Shown: positions 18,997-28,069, numbered from the stretch's first letter. The stretch: DNA of 64,000 bases from Flavobacterium salilacus subsp. salilacus (GCF_004634195.1 NZ_SKBP01000008.1:1-64000), one strand, 5' to 3'. Notes: a model not told the origin generated them from the letters alone. Numbers and translations: made by a program.

Positions 18997-19461
18997 CCAA
19001 TTCTTTTTCCATAAAAAAGTTAGTAAATGTTTGCCCGTTATATACTACCTGCTGTTGCCTAACTATAGTATAGCCCCGCTTTAAAAAAAGGGTTGTGCAG
19101 TAATGGATGCCGCTACGGTTATTACAGCAAAATCTTTTTCTTTCGCATACTTTTCTATTGCAACAGCAATTTTTGTAGCTATACCCTGCCCCTGATGGTC
19201 TTTATGTACAAACAGATGGTCAAAATAACCAGTATCATCTATATCACCAAAACCACAAACTACACCATCGCACTCTGCTATAAGCGTATAATGCTGCGAT
19301 AGCTTTATATCCCATTTTTCGACATCAATATACTCGGGAGCCCAAGCGTTAAGCTGCTCTTTAGTATAGTCTTTGGCATTAACAGTATGTATTGTTTCTC
19401 TAAATAGTGCTACAATATGGTGTATATCTTCGCTTTTGTAATTACGTAGTGTGATATTCAT
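18989..19461 (-). pseudogene. GNAT N-acetyltransferase broken by a homopolymer frameshift
   Basis: The frame from 19461 encodes a GNAT domain, with acetyl-CoA loop HKDHQGQGIATKIAVA. It stops after residue 126 at AASITAQPFF, just inside a run of seven T (plus-strand A at 19083-19089). If one T is added, translation continues as LKRGYTIVRQQQVVYNGQ and onward, ending in MEKELAI at 18989, about 157 residues in all. That is the usual length and closing strand of this acetyltransferase family. The lesion could be a sequencing error, a slippage-prone (phase-variable) site or a fixed mutation. Without the tail the last beta strands of the fold are missing. Confidence 0.85.
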
Positions 19462-19556
19462 TATAAAAAATATTTTAAAAAAATTAACACTTCATTAACA
19501 TTTTGTTTTTTAAAAAAGATATATTTTCGAATTAACTATAAAAATATATTAAACAA

Positions 19557-19643
19557 ATGAAAAATTGGTCTGAAAATACATGGAGTTGTTTCTTCTGTTG
19601 TATTATGGTAATCGCATTTCTCATTTTTGTATCCCTAAACTAA
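19557..19643 (+). CDS. Possible 28-residue membrane peptide
   Basis: A short frame begins MKNWSENTWSCFFCC and continues into a hydrophobic segment, IMVIAFLIFVSLN, before the stop. It has a Cys-rich centre (FFCC) and one likely membrane-spanning stretch. A TATATTTTCG element 25-35 nt upstream could be a promoter, and a 17-bp inverted repeat follows. I do not recognise it. It could equally be chance coding in an intergenic region. Confidence 0.35.
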   Translation: MKNWSENTWSCFFCCIMVIAFLIFVSLN

Positions 19644-19654
19644 GTTTTTGTTTC

Positions 19655-19697
19655 TATTCATCGTAAAATTTATTAAGTCTAAATTTTACGATGAATA
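19655..19697. terminator. Perfect 17-bp inverted repeat
   Basis: TATTCATCGTAAAATTT (19655-19671) and its exact complement (19681-19697) flank a 9-nt loop. The stem is long and AT-rich and is not followed by a clean T-tract. It may be a bidirectional terminator after the 28-residue frame, or an RNA structure ahead of the Cys-rich lipoprotein gene. Confidence 0.5.
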
Positions 19698-19810
19698 TAG
19701 TATTTTAATTAGTTATCCAATTAATGGATGATTCATTGATGATTATATATTTCTGTTATAATTTTATTCTTATTTATATAAATTAATTTTTTAACTAAAA
19801 ATTCCATTCA

Positions 19811-20542
19811 ATGAAAATTTTACCTTACTTCAGAAAATCTTTGTTCAGTGTACCCTTAGCTTTATTATTTCTGATTTTCTCATGCTCGAGTCCAAGTACC
19901 GACGAAACTGTTAATTATCAAACTGACAATAGTCTTAAACCGAAAACTTCTTCAAATCACTTTATTGGGTTTAGTCTATTAGACTATAAAGACTATCATT
20001 CTTTGGGATATATGAAACTCCAAAATGAAATTGTCTTATTCAACATTAACATTCAAGATGGTGTAACTCATGATGGAATTACCAAAATTGATGATATGAA
20101 TGCAAAAGTGTCTAATATTAATGGAGGTAATTTTGATGCATATGTAAATCTGAAACAAGATTTAAATAAGAATACGACAATTGTTAGTACAACTATTGAT
20201 GATTATTACAACAATGAACAGTTCACACATGAAATTGAGATTGATGGTCTTGCTGATATAAATACTTTTGTGAGAGATGGCTTTGATAATATTCAGCCTG
20301 ACTATCAAACATTAGGAGTTCCATGTGTGGCATGCATTGCTATTAGCGCAATTGTAACAATAGCCACAGCTGCATATTGTGTTATACGACATGATACTGC
20401 TGCTGAAAACTGTTTGCAAGCCTATAATCTTTGTGTTAATTCAGGAGCTTCCTGCTCATATTCTTTTAATTCGAGTGTATGTGGAGGCACATGTACAATA
20501 TTAGTAGTTGAAGAGTTAGACCTTTCATATGTGATGCCCTAA
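19811..20542 (+). CDS. Lipoprotein with a cysteine-rich C-terminal domain
   Basis: 243 residues. A type II signal peptide ends in LLFLIFSC, with lipidated Cys25. The middle (about 45-165) is polar and probably beta-rich. The last 75 residues are different: eight cysteines at 172, 175, 190, 201, 208, 215, 224 and 228, plus a hydrophobic helix (about 173-192, CVACIAISAIVTIATAAYC). The Cys-rich tail is loosely like halocin C8-type or other disulfide-bonded antimicrobial domains. That is a resemblance in pattern only, and I do not assign a function. The gene is alone and closed by a terminator at 20563-20588. Confidence 0.75.
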   Translation: MKILPYFRKSLFSVPLALLFLIFSCSSPSTDETVNYQTDNSLKPKTSSNHFIGFSLLDYKDYHSLGYMKLQNEIVLFNINIQDGVTHDGITKIDDMNAKVSNINGGNFDAYVNLKQDLNKNTTIVSTTIDDYYNNEQFTHEIEIDGLADINTFVRDGFDNIQPDYQTLGVPCVACIAISAIVTIATAAYCVIRHDTAAENCLQAYNLCVNSGASCSYSFNSSVCGGTCTILVVEELDLSYVMP

Positions 20543-20562
20543 TTAAATAATCTACTAAAAAT

Positions 20563-20588
20563 AAAAAAGCGGCAGTTGCCGCTTTTTT
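20563..20588. terminator. Bidirectional terminator between the lipoprotein gene and gldC
   Basis: AAAAAAGCGGCA-GT-TGCCGCTTTTTT is a perfect 12-bp stem with A- and T-runs on both sides. It suits the convergent genes ending at 20542 (plus) and 20593 (minus). Confidence 0.9.
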
Positions 20589-20592
20589 ATTT

Positions 20593-20937
20593 TTACTTCT
20601 CTTTTAGCTCAAGCTTCTCGGCAAAGTAATCGCAAAAATCTTTCATCGTGTCAGTCATTTTTTTGTCTCCTGTAGCCCGCTCAAAAGTATCAGCCATAGA
20701 AACCAGAGTTTGGTGAAAAAATATTTTCATTTCATCCACAGGCATATCCTTCGTCCATAAGTCTATACGCATACTCTCTTTCGCTTTACTGTCCCATACG
20801 GACAGCATTACAGCTTTGGACTCCTCATTTTCCACACCCCCGTCGCGAGCTGTCCAGTGCAGTTTTTCAGGCACTCTGTTTTCGTCAAGGGTTATATCAA
20901 GTTTTATTTCTGATGTTAGTTTCTTAGTATCCGGCAT
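20593..20937 (-). CDS. gldC: Gliding motility protein GldC
   Basis: A 114-residue cytoplasmic protein matching flavobacterial GldC, for example SEIKLDITLDENRVPEKLHW followed by ARDGG and MSVWD-type segments. In Flavobacterium johnsoniae gldC lies next to gldB and improves but is not essential for gliding. The same pairing is seen here: its start codon overlaps the gldB stop by 1 nt. A strong terminator follows. Confidence 0.93.
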   Translation of the reverse strand: MPDTKKLTSEIKLDITLDENRVPEKLHWTARDGGVENEESKAVMLSVWDSKAKESMRIDLWTKDMPVDEMKIFFHQTLVSMADTFERATGDKKMTDTMKDFCDYFAEKLELKEK

Positions 20938-21899
20938 TATTTCTTGGGTTTGTATTTAGATTTTTCAAAAATGGTTTTAGCATCCGTTGCCAAAAGCTCC
21001 TGCAAAGTTACATTTTTATTATTTTCCGCATAGGCACGCACTATTTGCCAGCCGAGCCAACGTCCTAACCTTCCGGGTGACTCATTATCAAGCTCTAAAT
21101 AAAATTTAGAAAAGGGCGCAGGGTTTATAAACCTTGCGGGTAGCTTCGGGTCAGTATCATACAGCATATTTTTTTCTACAAAATAACGCCACATTTCCGA
21201 TTCGTTTTCTTGTGCCCATTGTAACTGTTTGGGCGTGTAGCCTATTTTATCGGCATCCGGTACATCGGGCAATAGCAAATCTTGCATATACAGTTCTTTA
21301 CCAAAATATATCATTAGCGACAACAATGTTCTGTCACTTGGTGGTGCTACTTTGCCCGCAGCAAATGATGTTGTAACATCGGGCAGTATTTGCGAAGATG
21401 TAAACTGCTGTACCTGATATTTTGGCAAACCTTCATACAGGTAGTTGTCTTTACCCAAATACAGGCTAAGTGGTATCAATAAAAGACCATCTGCATATAC
21501 TGCTTTGGTTTCTATATCATCAGATACTAATGTTACCACTTTAGACGTTTGAAAATCAGGATAATAATACTTTATATGCTTAAATAATTCTTCCAAATCT
21601 TTTTCAATCCCATCAACAGAGGGAAACTTTTTTTGTACCTCTTCATATAATTTTAACTGAAAAGGGTCGCGCATTTTGTTTATCCAAACTTCATCCTCAT
21701 TTCCCTCAGGAAAAAGATATGGGTAGTCTTCTTTAAGCTGCGGAAGGTCATCCGGTGTACCGCCAAAAAACTTTTTATCAAAACGCTCCGCTGTAACTTT
21801 CTCAACAGGCACTTCGGCTATTTCGCTTTCCTTCTTGTCTTCATTTTTACAGGAAACAACAATTACCAAAGCGGTAATTACTAACACAAACTTCTTCAT
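20937..21899 (-). CDS. gldB: Gliding motility lipoprotein GldB
   Basis: 320 residues with a lipoprotein signal (TALVIVVSCKNEDKK, lipidated Cys17). The body carries features of GldB such as AGKVAPPSDRTLLSLMIYFGK and GRWLGWQIVRAYAE. GldB is required for gliding and for the associated type IX secretion machinery in F. johnsoniae. The pair gldB-gldC is transcribed away from nadE. A TATATTTG element at 21981-21974 is a likely promoter. Confidence 0.93.
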   Translation of the reverse strand: MKKFVLVITALVIVVSCKNEDKKESEIAEVPVEKVTAERFDKKFFGGTPDDLPQLKEDYPYLFPEGNEDEVWINKMRDPFQLKLYEEVQKKFPSVDGIEKDLEELFKHIKYYYPDFQTSKVVTLVSDDIETKAVYADGLLLIPLSLYLGKDNYLYEGLPKYQVQQFTSSQILPDVTTSFAAGKVAPPSDRTLLSLMIYFGKELYMQDLLLPDVPDADKIGYTPKQLQWAQENESEMWRYFVEKNMLYDTDPKLPARFINPAPFSKFYLELDNESPGRLGRWLGWQIVRAYAENNKNVTLQELLATDAKTIFEKSKYKPKK

Positions 21900-21973
21900 T
21901 TTTTGTACTATTATTTGTAATCTTATCAGGGTTGACTCCCTTTAATTTTTGTAATTTTATCACATTAATCGCG

Positions 21974-21981
21974 CAAATATA
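21974..21981 (-). promoter_or_regulatory. Predicted -7 element for gldB-gldC
   Basis: Minus-strand TATATTTG matches TAnnTTTG and lies 75 nt upstream of the gldB start, in the 112-bp divergent gap shared with nadE. Confidence 0.5.
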
Positions 21982-22011
21982 CATCTCCTAATTTATAAAT
22001 ATATACATAAT

Positions 22012-22818
22012 ATGCATACCGATAACGGATTTAAAGCTGAGGCAATAAGCAATTATATTACAAACTGGTTACGCGACTACGCTTCTAACGCAAAAGTAAA
22101 AGGTTTTGTTGTAGGAATATCGGGGGGTATCGACTCTGCCGTTACCTCTACCCTTTGTGCCCAAACGGGTTTACCTACGCTTTGTATAGAAATGCCCATT
22201 CATCAGGTGCACAGCCATGTACAGCGCGCCAAAGAACATATAGCACAGCTTAAAAAGAAATACAGTAACGTATCGGAAACAGAGGCTGATCTTACCCCTG
22301 TTTTCGGAGCATTTTGCAAACAAGTACCGGAATCGGAAAATGAACACCTGAGCAATCTTACCCTTGCCAATACCCGCGCCAGGCTGAGAATGACAACTTT
22401 ATATTATTTTGCAGGCATAAACAGTGCCTTAGTAGCGGGTACGGGTAATAAAGTTGAAGATTTTGGAGTTGGCTTTTTTACTAAGTATGGCGATGGCGGT
22501 GTAGATATAAGCCCGATTGCCGACCTGATGAAAAGCGAAGTAAGGGAGTTGGCAAAACATCTTGGTGTACCGCAAAGTATTATTGATGCGAAACCTACCG
22601 ATGGGCTATTTGGCGACGACCGTACTGATGAAGACCAGCTTGGGGCGGGTTATGACGAGCTGGAGTGGGCGATGAAGGAAGTTGAAAAAGGTGCTAAAGC
22701 CGATGACTTTACAGGCAGGCAAAAAGAGGTTTTTATTATTTATAAAAGATTGAATACGATAAACCAGCATAAAATGAATCCTATACCGGTTTGCGAGATA
22801 CCTGCTGATTTGAAATAA
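22012..22818 (+). CDS. nadE: NH3-dependent NAD+ synthetase
   Basis: Catalyses the last step of NAD biosynthesis: amidation of nicotinic acid adenine dinucleotide through an adenylated intermediate. The P-loop of the N-type ATP-pyrophosphatase family, GISGGIDSAVTSTL, is at residues about 38-51. VAGTGNKVEDFGVGFFTKYGDGGVDI contains the second nucleotide-binding region. At 268 residues it lacks the glutaminase domain, so it is the ammonia-dependent form. Confidence 0.97.
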   Translation: MHTDNGFKAEAISNYITNWLRDYASNAKVKGFVVGISGGIDSAVTSTLCAQTGLPTLCIEMPIHQVHSHVQRAKEHIAQLKKKYSNVSETEADLTPVFGAFCKQVPESENEHLSNLTLANTRARLRMTTLYYFAGINSALVAGTGNKVEDFGVGFFTKYGDGGVDISPIADLMKSEVRELAKHLGVPQSIIDAKPTDGLFGDDRTDEDQLGAGYDELEWAMKEVEKGAKADDFTGRQKEVFIIYKRLNTINQHKMNPIPVCEIPADLK

Positions 22819-22907
22819 AATTCTTTCATTCACAATACTTTAAGATTTAATACAATTTTAATTACTAACTTTACTATTAAGTTTTTAACCAAAAAAATTG
22901 TAAGGAT

Positions 22908-23537
22908 ATGATTAAGATTTGCTTAGCAGATAACCATCCTGTTGTGCATCATGGGATGAAGTCCTATTTTAAAGAAAATTCAGATTTCAGTTTTGTTGGT
23001 ATAGTAAACAATCTGGACAGCTTACTGGATATGCTCTCTAAAAAAATGATAGACACAGCTATTATAGACCTTGAGTTGGAGGGGCTTACCAGTATTAGTG
23101 CTTTAAAATCGCTCGTTGATGAATTTCCTGACACAAAAATAATACTGTTTACAAATCTTGCCGAGCAAATTTATGCTCCTAATGCTCTAAAAACAGGTGT
23201 ATCGGGATACGTGCATAAAAGTGCAAAAATGGAGGTGTTGGAAAATGCCATCCGTAAGGTAAATGAAGGTGGTGTGGTGTATAGCGATGCCGTTAAAAAA
23301 AATATTGCATTGCTGAACAAAGGTAAAAAATCGGAAAGACTGTACCGCAAACTTTCATCGCGTGAAATTGAAGTACTGCGCTACCTGAGCGAAGGAAAGA
23401 AAAACAAAGAAATTGCCAAACTGCTGGACCTGAACGAAAAAACCATAAGTACTTATAAACTAAGATTACTCACTAAACTTCACGTTACCAACTTAGTAGA
23501 TTTGGTTAACAAAGCAAAAACATTGGAAATAGTGTAA
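22908..23537 (+). CDS. NarL/FixJ-type response regulator
   Basis: 209 residues. The receiver domain begins with ADNHPVVHHG (acidic residue Asp8) and has the expected phospho-acceptor Asp54 in DTAIIDLELEG and Lys in GYVHKSA. A LuxR-type HTH occupies about 145-205 (LSSREIEVLRYLSEGKKNKE, then NEKTISTYKLRLLTKL). No histidine kinase gene is adjacent, so it is an orphan here. Its position between nadE and dnaG is typical of flavobacteria. Target genes are unknown. Confidence 0.92.
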   Translation: MIKICLADNHPVVHHGMKSYFKENSDFSFVGIVNNLDSLLDMLSKKMIDTAIIDLELEGLTSISALKSLVDEFPDTKIILFTNLAEQIYAPNALKTGVSGYVHKSAKMEVLENAIRKVNEGGVVYSDAVKKNIALLNKGKKSERLYRKLSSREIEVLRYLSEGKKNKEIAKLLDLNEKTISTYKLRLLTKLHVTNLVDLVNKAKTLEIV

Positions 23538-23584
23538 CTTGCAATTACAACATATCGAGAAAATACTACTCTCGCCTTATAAGG

Positions 23585-25567
23585 CTAATAAAAAGAACTC
23601 CTTATCCTGCTTATCTTTCGGGACAGGTAGTTAATCAGCATATTATAATCTTTTACCGCCATTAATATTTCCATATTATCGGCTTCGGGGCTTACCTGTA
23701 GTTTAAGGTCTTGTATCAACTTGCCCAGCAGTAGCCAGCGCAGGTCTATAATATGCTCTGTGGCATAGGTGGCTACTGCCATCGATTTTTCTTTTACAGG
23801 TATCTGTTTCTTTTCTTCCCATTCATGCAAATGGTATTTTTCGTCCTGCATATAAATATCCGCTGCTACAGACTGCAATTCGGGCAACAAGGTATTCAGA
23901 AAAGCATCCACGCTAAACTCCTCATGTGACAGGTAATAATCTATTACAGCTTTATATAAATCCTTAAAAACGGGGTTGGTAAATTCTATTTCATCTTCCT
24001 GTAAGTTCAGGTAAATACGCTCATATACTTTAAAGGTTTTATGCTCCGTTTCTTCATACTCTTTGCCAAACTCATCATACTTAATATATACATCTTCAAA
24101 ATCCTGTTCGGTACTGCCATATAGGAGCAATATCTCTATAATCTTGCGCTCCAGTACATCTTGTATGTTTATATTTTCGCGGGTTTGTTGCGCTCCTTCA
24201 TCAACAGGCTGCATGGTTTGCGCCTTCTGTTGTTCCTTGAGCTTCTTACCTGCATCGGTTATATCCTTTTGTACCAACTGTGCCAGCGTACTTGCCAGCA
24301 CCTGCTCGGATATATCCATAATACGGGCGCACTCCTGTATATATACCTCGCGTTGTATCCTGTCGGGTATCTTGGCAATACTGGTAACCATATCCCGAAT
24401 AAGTCCTGCTTTTTTTACAGGGTCATTTTTAGCCTCATCTACCAGTAACGATGCTTTAAACTGTATGAAATCTTTAGCATTAGTAGCAAGATATGCCACT
24501 AACTCATCATGAGTGCTTTTTTTCGCAAAACTATCCGGGTCTTCCCCTTCGGGAAAGGTGCATACTTTTACATTCATACCCTCTTCCAATATCAGATCGA
24601 TACCCCTGATGGAGGCACGCAAGCCCGCAGCATCGCCATCAAAAAGAACGGTTATATTTTTGGTAAGCCTGTTGATAAGGCGAATCTGGTCGGGTGTTAA
24701 TGCCGTACCTGAAGATGCCACTACATTCTCTATCCCTGCCTGATGCATTTGTATTACGTCGGTATAACCTTCTACCAGGTAGCAATTATCTTGCTTGGCT
24801 ATAGCCTGCTTGGCGTGGTATATACCATATAATACTTTACTCTTGTGGTAAATATCGCTTTCGGGCGAGTTGAGGTATTTCGCTGCTTTCTTATCATTGC
24901 CTAATATACGCCCCCCGAAACCAAGCACACGCCCCGACATGCTCTGGATTGGGAACATTACCCTACCCCGAAACCTGTCGATATGCCTGCCGTCTTCTTT
25001 TATAATAGTAAGTCCTGTTTTATCTAAAAATTCCTGTTTGTAACCTTTGCCCAACGCTTCTTTGGTAAAAGCATCCCACACTTCGGGGGAATATCCCAAT
25101 CCGAATTTTTTAATCGTATCTCCTGTAAAGCCACGCTCTTTAAAGTAAGAATATCCTACTGCCTGCCCTTCATCGGTATTAAGCATGGTATTATGAAAAT
25201 ATTTCTGCGCAAATTCCGATACCAAGTACATACTTTCTTTCTCGTTCGCCTGTTCTTTGTCTTGGTCGGTCTGTTCCGTTTCCTCTATTTCTATATTGTA
25301 TTTATTGGCAAGGTAACGGATGGCTTCGGGGTACGAAAAATGCTCATGCTCCATAAGAAAAGCCACAGCGTTGCCGCCTTTGCCCGAGCTAAAATCTTTC
25401 CATATTTGTTTTACGGGCGATACCATAAACGATGGCGACTTTTCGTTACTAAAGGGGCTTAACCCTTTTAGGTTACTGCCTGCCCGTTTGAGTTGTACAA
25501 AATCGCCGATAACCTCCTCTACACGGGCGGTTTCAAATACAGTATCTATAGTGTTTTTAGAAATCAA
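23585..25567 (-). CDS. dnaG: DNA primase DnaG with a zinc-less N-terminal domain
   Basis: 660 residues. The primase core and TOPRIM domain are intact: YLVEGYTDVIQMHQ carries the catalytic Glu, and LFDGDAAGLRA the metal-binding DxD. A DnaB-interacting C-terminal region follows. The N-terminal CHC2 domain has the right fold pattern (LKGLSPFSNEKSPSF, then WKDFSSGKGGNAV). All four usual zinc ligands are replaced: Ser37, Ser40, Asp58 and Ser61 occupy the Cys-His-Cys-Cys positions. I recall the same loss in other flavobacterial DnaG proteins, so it is probably a lineage trait. Confidence 0.95.
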   Translation of the reverse strand: MISKNTIDTVFETARVEEVIGDFVQLKRAGSNLKGLSPFSNEKSPSFMVSPVKQIWKDFSSGKGGNAVAFLMEHEHFSYPEAIRYLANKYNIEIEETEQTDQDKEQANEKESMYLVSEFAQKYFHNTMLNTDEGQAVGYSYFKERGFTGDTIKKFGLGYSPEVWDAFTKEALGKGYKQEFLDKTGLTIIKEDGRHIDRFRGRVMFPIQSMSGRVLGFGGRILGNDKKAAKYLNSPESDIYHKSKVLYGIYHAKQAIAKQDNCYLVEGYTDVIQMHQAGIENVVASSGTALTPDQIRLINRLTKNITVLFDGDAAGLRASIRGIDLILEEGMNVKVCTFPEGEDPDSFAKKSTHDELVAYLATNAKDFIQFKASLLVDEAKNDPVKKAGLIRDMVTSIAKIPDRIQREVYIQECARIMDISEQVLASTLAQLVQKDITDAGKKLKEQQKAQTMQPVDEGAQQTRENINIQDVLERKIIEILLLYGSTEQDFEDVYIKYDEFGKEYEETEHKTFKVYERIYLNLQEDEIEFTNPVFKDLYKAVIDYYLSHEEFSVDAFLNTLLPELQSVAADIYMQDEKYHLHEWEEKKQIPVKEKSMAVATYATEHIIDLRWLLLGKLIQDLKLQVSPEADNMEILMAVKDYNMLINYLSRKISRIRSSFY

Positions 25568-25629
25568 GACTTTCGGGATTTTGCCAACAGGATTAGCAAA
25601 GATACGTAGTTTGCGGGAAAAAAAATGAT

Positions 25630-27072
25630 TTAATCGCCCCTCAAACCTTTGTTAGGATTACCCGCCAGATTATCAATAAGTCCGTTAAAAACAAAGTAAT
25701 GAAATGGCAACACAGAGTACCAATACAACCTGCCCCAAAGTCCTTTGGGGCGAAACACGGCGCGTTGCTGTAGCCTGCCGTCTTCTATTTTAAACTCCAG
25801 CCAGGCTTCGCCCGGCAATTTCATTTCGGCATACAGCAGTAATCGTTTCTGTTCGCGGTCGGCAAGCAGCACACGCCAAAAATCGAGTGCATCGCCTGCC
25901 TGTATTTTAGATAAATGGGTGCGCCCCCTGCGAATGCCTGTGCCACCGAACATTTTATCGAGAAAGCCTCTTATGCGCCATAAAAAATTACCGTAATACC
26001 ACCCTGTATTACCCCCCAGTGCCCAAATGCGGTTAAGTACCGCTTCGTCATCATCAATAATGCGGTGCTTTACGTCTTCTAAACAGCCATATTCGGGAAT
26101 ACTTACATAATTGGATAACTTGCCTTTAAAATGGCTGCTCACCATTGCATCTTTCCAACTGGAGGTAATACTGTCGTCTTCTATTTTGGTAAAGGCTTTT
26201 TCTACCGCTTCGCGATAGCTTATGGGTTTTACGTCTAAAAGTTCAGGTAGGTCGTTGGGTCTGCCCACAATTTCTATCTTCATACTATCTACAAGTGATA
26301 CGGCAAGCTTGTAGGAAGTAGAGGTTACAAAATACAGCCAGTAGGATGACAAGCGCGGTGTCATTATAGGGAGTGTGCATATAAAACGCTTTAGCCTGCG
26401 AACACTGGCAAAAATGAGCAGCATTTGCTTATATGTGAGTATATCCGGACCGTATATATCATAATTTTTATTGTATAGCTCTTTTCTGCCTGCTGCTTTG
26501 GAGAGGTATGCCAATACATCGCGTATGGCTATGGGCTGCGACTTGGTATTGAGCCATCGGGGGGTTATCATTATGGGTAATTTTTCTACTAAATCACGAA
26601 TGATTTCGAAAGATGCGCTACCGCTGCCTACAATGATACCGGCACGCAGGGTGGTAAGGGCATATTGCCCTGCCTCGAGTGTTTCTTCTACTTGTTTTCT
26701 GGATTGGAGGTGCTTGGAGAGCAAATCTTCGTTAACAATACCACTCAGATAAATTACCTGCTGAACCTGAGTAGCGCTGATGTATTTTTTAAAATTGGCG
26801 GCACAGGTAAGCTCCAGTTTTTCAAAATCTTCAGAGGCGGACATGGAGTGCATGAGGTAGTAGGCAACGTTAATATCCTGGGGGATGTTTACACTATCAT
26901 CATACACTAAAAAATCAATTTCTATAAAACTGATAGCAGGGTGGTTTTTAAACTGATCGGGGATACGGCTAAGGTCGCGCACACAACACACAAGCTCATA
27001 ATCTAATTCCAGCAAAAACGGTATGAGCCGTTTGCCTATATAACCTGTAGTACCTGTAACCAATACCTTCAT
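25630..27072 (-). CDS. NAD(P)-binding SDR-like protein with DUF2867 domain
   Basis: 480 residues. The N-terminal half is an extended-SDR/NmrA-like Rossmann domain with nucleotide loop VTGTTGYIGKRLIPF (residues about 5-19). The C-terminal half is a DUF2867-type domain (from about 320: GGNTGWYYGNFLWRIRGFLD, and later PFHYFVFNGLI near the end). The catalytic activity of this two-domain family is not established. It probably reduces or binds a small hydrophobic substrate. It lies between dnaG and a metal exporter without evident operon partners. Confidence 0.88.
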   Translation of the reverse strand: MKVLVTGTTGYIGKRLIPFLLELDYELVCCVRDLSRIPDQFKNHPAISFIEIDFLVYDDSVNIPQDINVAYYLMHSMSASEDFEKLELTCAANFKKYISATQVQQVIYLSGIVNEDLLSKHLQSRKQVEETLEAGQYALTTLRAGIIVGSGSASFEIIRDLVEKLPIMITPRWLNTKSQPIAIRDVLAYLSKAAGRKELYNKNYDIYGPDILTYKQMLLIFASVRRLKRFICTLPIMTPRLSSYWLYFVTSTSYKLAVSLVDSMKIEIVGRPNDLPELLDVKPISYREAVEKAFTKIEDDSITSSWKDAMVSSHFKGKLSNYVSIPEYGCLEDVKHRIIDDDEAVLNRIWALGGNTGWYYGNFLWRIRGFLDKMFGGTGIRRGRTHLSKIQAGDALDFWRVLLADREQKRLLLYAEMKLPGEAWLEFKIEDGRLQQRAVFRPKGLWGRLYWYSVLPFHYFVFNGLIDNLAGNPNKGLRGD

Positions 27073-27149
27073 TTACTGAATTTTAATTTAAATTTAAGAA
27101 CAAAACAGTAAACAAATTGTTGAACATTTGTTATAAAAATTACAAATTG

Positions 27150-28040
27150 TTAACTGTTTTCTAACTCGCAGGGTTCTTCTTCCAGCTCTACCTCTATGGT
27201 ATAATGCGAGAAAGGATATTGTTTAAGTATGGCTTTAATAGCATTTTTTATTTGTATTACCTGATTAAAGGATGTTGTGTTATTTACCCTGACGTGTGCT
27301 GCAAAAACGTGATGTTCTCCCTCCAGCGACCAGATGTGTACATGGTGTAATGAGAGTACGTTTTGCACCTGTAATATTTCACTTTTCAACTTTTCGGGGT
27401 CTATATCATAGGGGGTGCCCTGCAACATTATTACCAGTGTTTCTTTCATTCGTTTTATCACATTATACAAAATATATACGGTAATGCCCAGCGACAGTAA
27501 AGGGTCGAGATAGGGTGCATCTACAAACATCATTACTACAGAGGCTATCAGTACGGCAACCCAGCCCAATACATCTTCTATTAAATGTAAACTTACCACA
27601 CGTTCGTTAAGCGTTTTACCATCGCTTAGCCTAAAGGCTGCATAACCGTTTACGGCAATGCCCACAATAGCAAACAGGAACATCCCCTCGGCATTAGGCT
27701 CTTCGGTACTCATTAATCGCTTTATGGCTTCGATAATAATATATACAGAACCGCCAATAAGTATTATACTATTGATAAACGCACCCATGAGGGAGAAACG
27801 GCTGTAGCCGAAAGTAAACTTGTTGTTGGGTTTCTTTTTGGAATGCTCGTTGAGATACCAAGACAACCCGAGCGAAAAACTGTCGCCCAAATCGTGCAAA
27901 GCATCTGAGAGTATTGCAACGCTGTTTACATACAGCCCGCCTACAATTTCCAATACGGTAAAACTAAGGTTCAGGAAAAAAGCAACTTTTAGGTTGTTTC
28001 CCGACTTGTTAGCATGATCATGAGAGTGGCTGTGCGACAT
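27150..28040 (-). CDS. Cation diffusion facilitator family metal exporter
   Basis: 296 residues with six predicted membrane helices and a C-terminal cytoplasmic domain. The His-rich N-terminus MSHSHSHDHANKSG is typical of CzcD/ZitB. Metal-site residues appear in AILSDALHDLGDSFSLGL (D..HD..D pattern). The C-terminal HVHIWSLEGEHHVFAAHV belongs to the ferredoxin-like metal-sensing domain. Exchange of Zn2+ (or Co2+/Cd2+) for protons is the expected activity. No metalloregulator is next to it. Confidence 0.93.
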   Translation of the reverse strand: MSHSHSHDHANKSGNNLKVAFFLNLSFTVLEIVGGLYVNSVAILSDALHDLGDSFSLGLSWYLNEHSKKKPNNKFTFGYSRFSLMGAFINSIILIGGSVYIIIEAIKRLMSTEEPNAEGMFLFAIVGIAVNGYAAFRLSDGKTLNERVVSLHLIEDVLGWVAVLIASVVMMFVDAPYLDPLLSLGITVYILYNVIKRMKETLVIMLQGTPYDIDPEKLKSEILQVQNVLSLHHVHIWSLEGEHHVFAAHVRVNNTTSFNQVIQIKNAIKAILKQYPFSHYTIEVELEEEPCELENS

Positions 28041-28069
28041 AGTAATTTTTACTGTAAAAATAAGCAGAA

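Noticed and set aside
23550-23584. Palindrome GCCTTATAAGGC after the response regulator gene
   Set aside because: The stem is short and has no T-tract; too weak to call a terminator.
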